Source of the DNA: Granulicella arctica
GTDB lineage: Bacteria > Acidobacteriota > Terriglobia > Terriglobales > Acidobacteriaceae
NCBI RefSeq assembly: GCF_013410065.1
Contig: NZ_JACCCW010000001.1
Location: 1,173,187 to 1,237,186, forward strand
Length of the DNA stretch: 64,000 bases
Direction: 5' to 3'
In this document: positions 63,601 through 64,000 of the stretch, piece after piece
How the letters are laid out: every line of letters begins with the position of its first letter
How positions within the stretch are numbered: the stretch's first letter is position 1
Translations under genes and position numbers: made by a program
The notes under the pieces: model-generated
Databases searched by the model: none
What the model saw: only the letters and a program-made list of their open reading frames with translations
What the model was told of the DNA's origin: nothing

Positions 63601-64000
63601 CTACAGCTACGACATCTTCGGCGGCACGCGGCTGAGCGGTGGATACGAGAGCATCAACGGCTCAGGCGGAGCGGCGTACTTACCTACCGTGGGGCGCAAC
63701 ACGCTGCGACTGCCGGATACGATGCACGTCAACCTGCGGCTTAGCCGCTCCGTGCAGGTAACGGAACGCGTGCGTCTCAAAGGCGTGGCGGAGGTCTTCA
63801 ACGTCGTCAATCGAGTGAACTATTCCGGCGTGCAGCAGCGTGCGTTTCTGGTTGGAACAGAAGTTAGCGGTGTCACGCCGCTGGTGTTTCAGGATGCGGC
63901 AACCGTCGCGGCAGAGGGCCTAAATGTCAATCCCTTTGGTACGTTTACCGCAGCGGGGACGAGCGAGGCACGCGAGCGCCAGGTACAGCTCGGGGTGCGG
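60614..64000 (+). CDS. Oar-like TonB-dependent receptor (3' end cut by window)
   Basis: 1129 codons are present to the window end with no stop, ending RQVQLGVR, so only a few residues (the terminal aromatic) are missing. MPVGRARGLFRTAIRRLVPL and MLLALSG form a long basic signal peptide. The regulatory domain (SVDGAISGHVVAGEGEVIAG, LLIGLPPGVYRLSARAPGY) precedes a plug with SLLTLRGLPATQNSSQIDGV and FRLSEQGYSALYGHAAGGVV. An Ala/Glu/Gly-rich linker (GTGAGAGRETEDDAEQGGSV) is unusual. GGAGAG precedes the ATG. It is the second of two receptors in tandem. Confidence 0.92.
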   Translation, partial: MPVGRARGLFRTAIRRLVPLMLLALSGAACLRVSAQSSVDGAISGHVVAGEGEVIAGAEVLLEGEGGVQRTVVSGKKGEFLLIGLPPGVYRLSARAPGYTGFVELEAVVELGRMTEVQVGDVVAAPHGKHRKKLLQKQTNLLQRDPDATVVHPSELDGLPVEGRDWQELALESPTTHADPDADGQSLLTLRGLPATQNSSQIDGVSHDQSFGSVPVGTGAGAGRETEDDAEQGGSVLSGGSSGEGIGQGRHAGAAYTFSQAAVREFRLSEQGYSALYGHAAGGVVTAISRSGTDELHGTGFLTIRESAWGAANPFSVQTTYTDGVIASSIVKPQDLRQQFGGTLGGAVLPGRLFYFAAYDQQRRGFPAVSSPADAAFYALTATQTALLGTRGVTRSKMNAALNYLSSLTGQVPRRQDQAVVFGKLDWHVNGKNTIGGQYNHAVWSSPAGATTAAVVARGMASLGNNDGSVDEATARWTTLLSLHFSNELRVQYGRDFQSEPAQAPLPQEPAIGPGGYAPEISIAPQGLLFGTPASLGRKAYPDERRLQLVDTFAWMKGRHLVRVGGDFSLVHDLIDTLNNQEGTFSYDSGVTGGHAGGLVDWITDYTFNVHAYPNGGCPSITARVHDFCFRSFSQSFGEQSTSFDTHESAVFVQDDWRMRPGLTLNLGVRYEYQQLPPPQTPNAALDAVFGTIGSTSVYPEDGNNFGPRVGVSWQPFGRRGWVVHAGYGLYFGRLPGTTIWSALQGSALASSTTHVRIVSSTETLCPQVANQGFGYACAYVSAPPAAVAATTSATIFDHHFRLPEVQQGSISVEHEVGAGIVGSLSYRMNSDRELPNSRDINIAPSTATRIFQLSGGTGALGVKDGEQFVVPVYTSRVSTSFGPVTDIVSNGNGTYHALVLEARRTTRSGLDLRVNWTWAKAIDYGQMASGVPRTNAQFDPFQVGYDKGLSSLNYPHRVMASVAWRPIVAAESHWLRVAANGWEAAPVFTESSGRPYSYDIFGGTRLSGGYESINGSGGAAYLPTVGRNTLRLPDTMHVNLRLSRSVQVTERVRLKGVAEVFNVVNRVNYSGVQQRAFLVGTEVSGVTPLVFQDAATVAAEGLNVNPFGTFTAAGTSEARERQVQLGVR

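Overview
The window looks like a chromosomal segment of an acidobacterium of the Terriglobia/Acidobacteriaceae type (Granulicella, Edaphobacter or Terriglobus relatives). The reasons are very large Oar-like TonB-dependent receptors with N-terminal carboxypeptidase-regulatory domains, orphan MacB/FtsX-type permeases paired with PadR, a VWFA-related protein of the acidobacterial family, CRTAC1/ASPIC-UnbV proteins, Tat-exported sugar enzymes and high GC. No rRNA, tRNA, CRISPR array, complete IS or prophage was recognised. The genus is an inference.

Layout. 1-5 kb: L-arabinose/arabinan block (LacI regulator, GH127 beta-L-arabinofuranosidase, araA); a GH51 arabinofuranosidase lies apart at 43-44.6 kb. 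5-9 kb: DUF1801 protein, a membrane-anchored 48-residue-repeat protein, an NTF2-like protein and a DinB protein. 9.3-19.9 kb: Tat-type sugar isomerase/epimerase and Gfo/Idh/MocA oxidoreductase, MerR-TipAS regulator with a membrane protein, a second LacI regulator followed by a GH5-like hydrolase, and a CRTAC1 protein. 20-28 kb: CoA and housekeeping genes (panC, panB, coaBC, ruvA) interleaved with a VWA protein and a lipoprotein SGNH esterase. 28-32 kb: two paralogous exported proteins, an unknown protein, a small membrane protein and ArsR. 32-43 kb: SDR, LysE exporter, truncated aminotransferase, methyltransferase, LLM flavin enzyme, PadR plus permease, accD, alpha/beta hydrolase and a DUF6438 protein between inverted repeats. 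43-64 kb: GH51, rlmH, TonB receptor, rsfS, second orphan permease, nadD, two acyltransferase-type membrane proteins, obgE and two more TonB receptors, the last cut by the window end.

How it fits together. The likely lifestyle is plant-polysaccharide scavenging: outer-membrane receptors import oligomers, exported GH127, GH51 and GH5-like enzymes trim them, and AraA and Tat-exported oxidoreductase/isomerase proteins process the sugars under LacI control. araB and araD are not in the window.

Two features cut across the annotation. First, the + strand is G-rich whichever way a gene points: + strand genes favour G-ending codons and most minus strand genes C-ending codons. Several genes do not follow this and may be recent arrivals. 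Second, the intergenic DNA from 3 to 32 kb is full of three families of short repeats (called A, B and C here), about 27 copies, every one in the same orientation. One C copy sits in frame inside panC.
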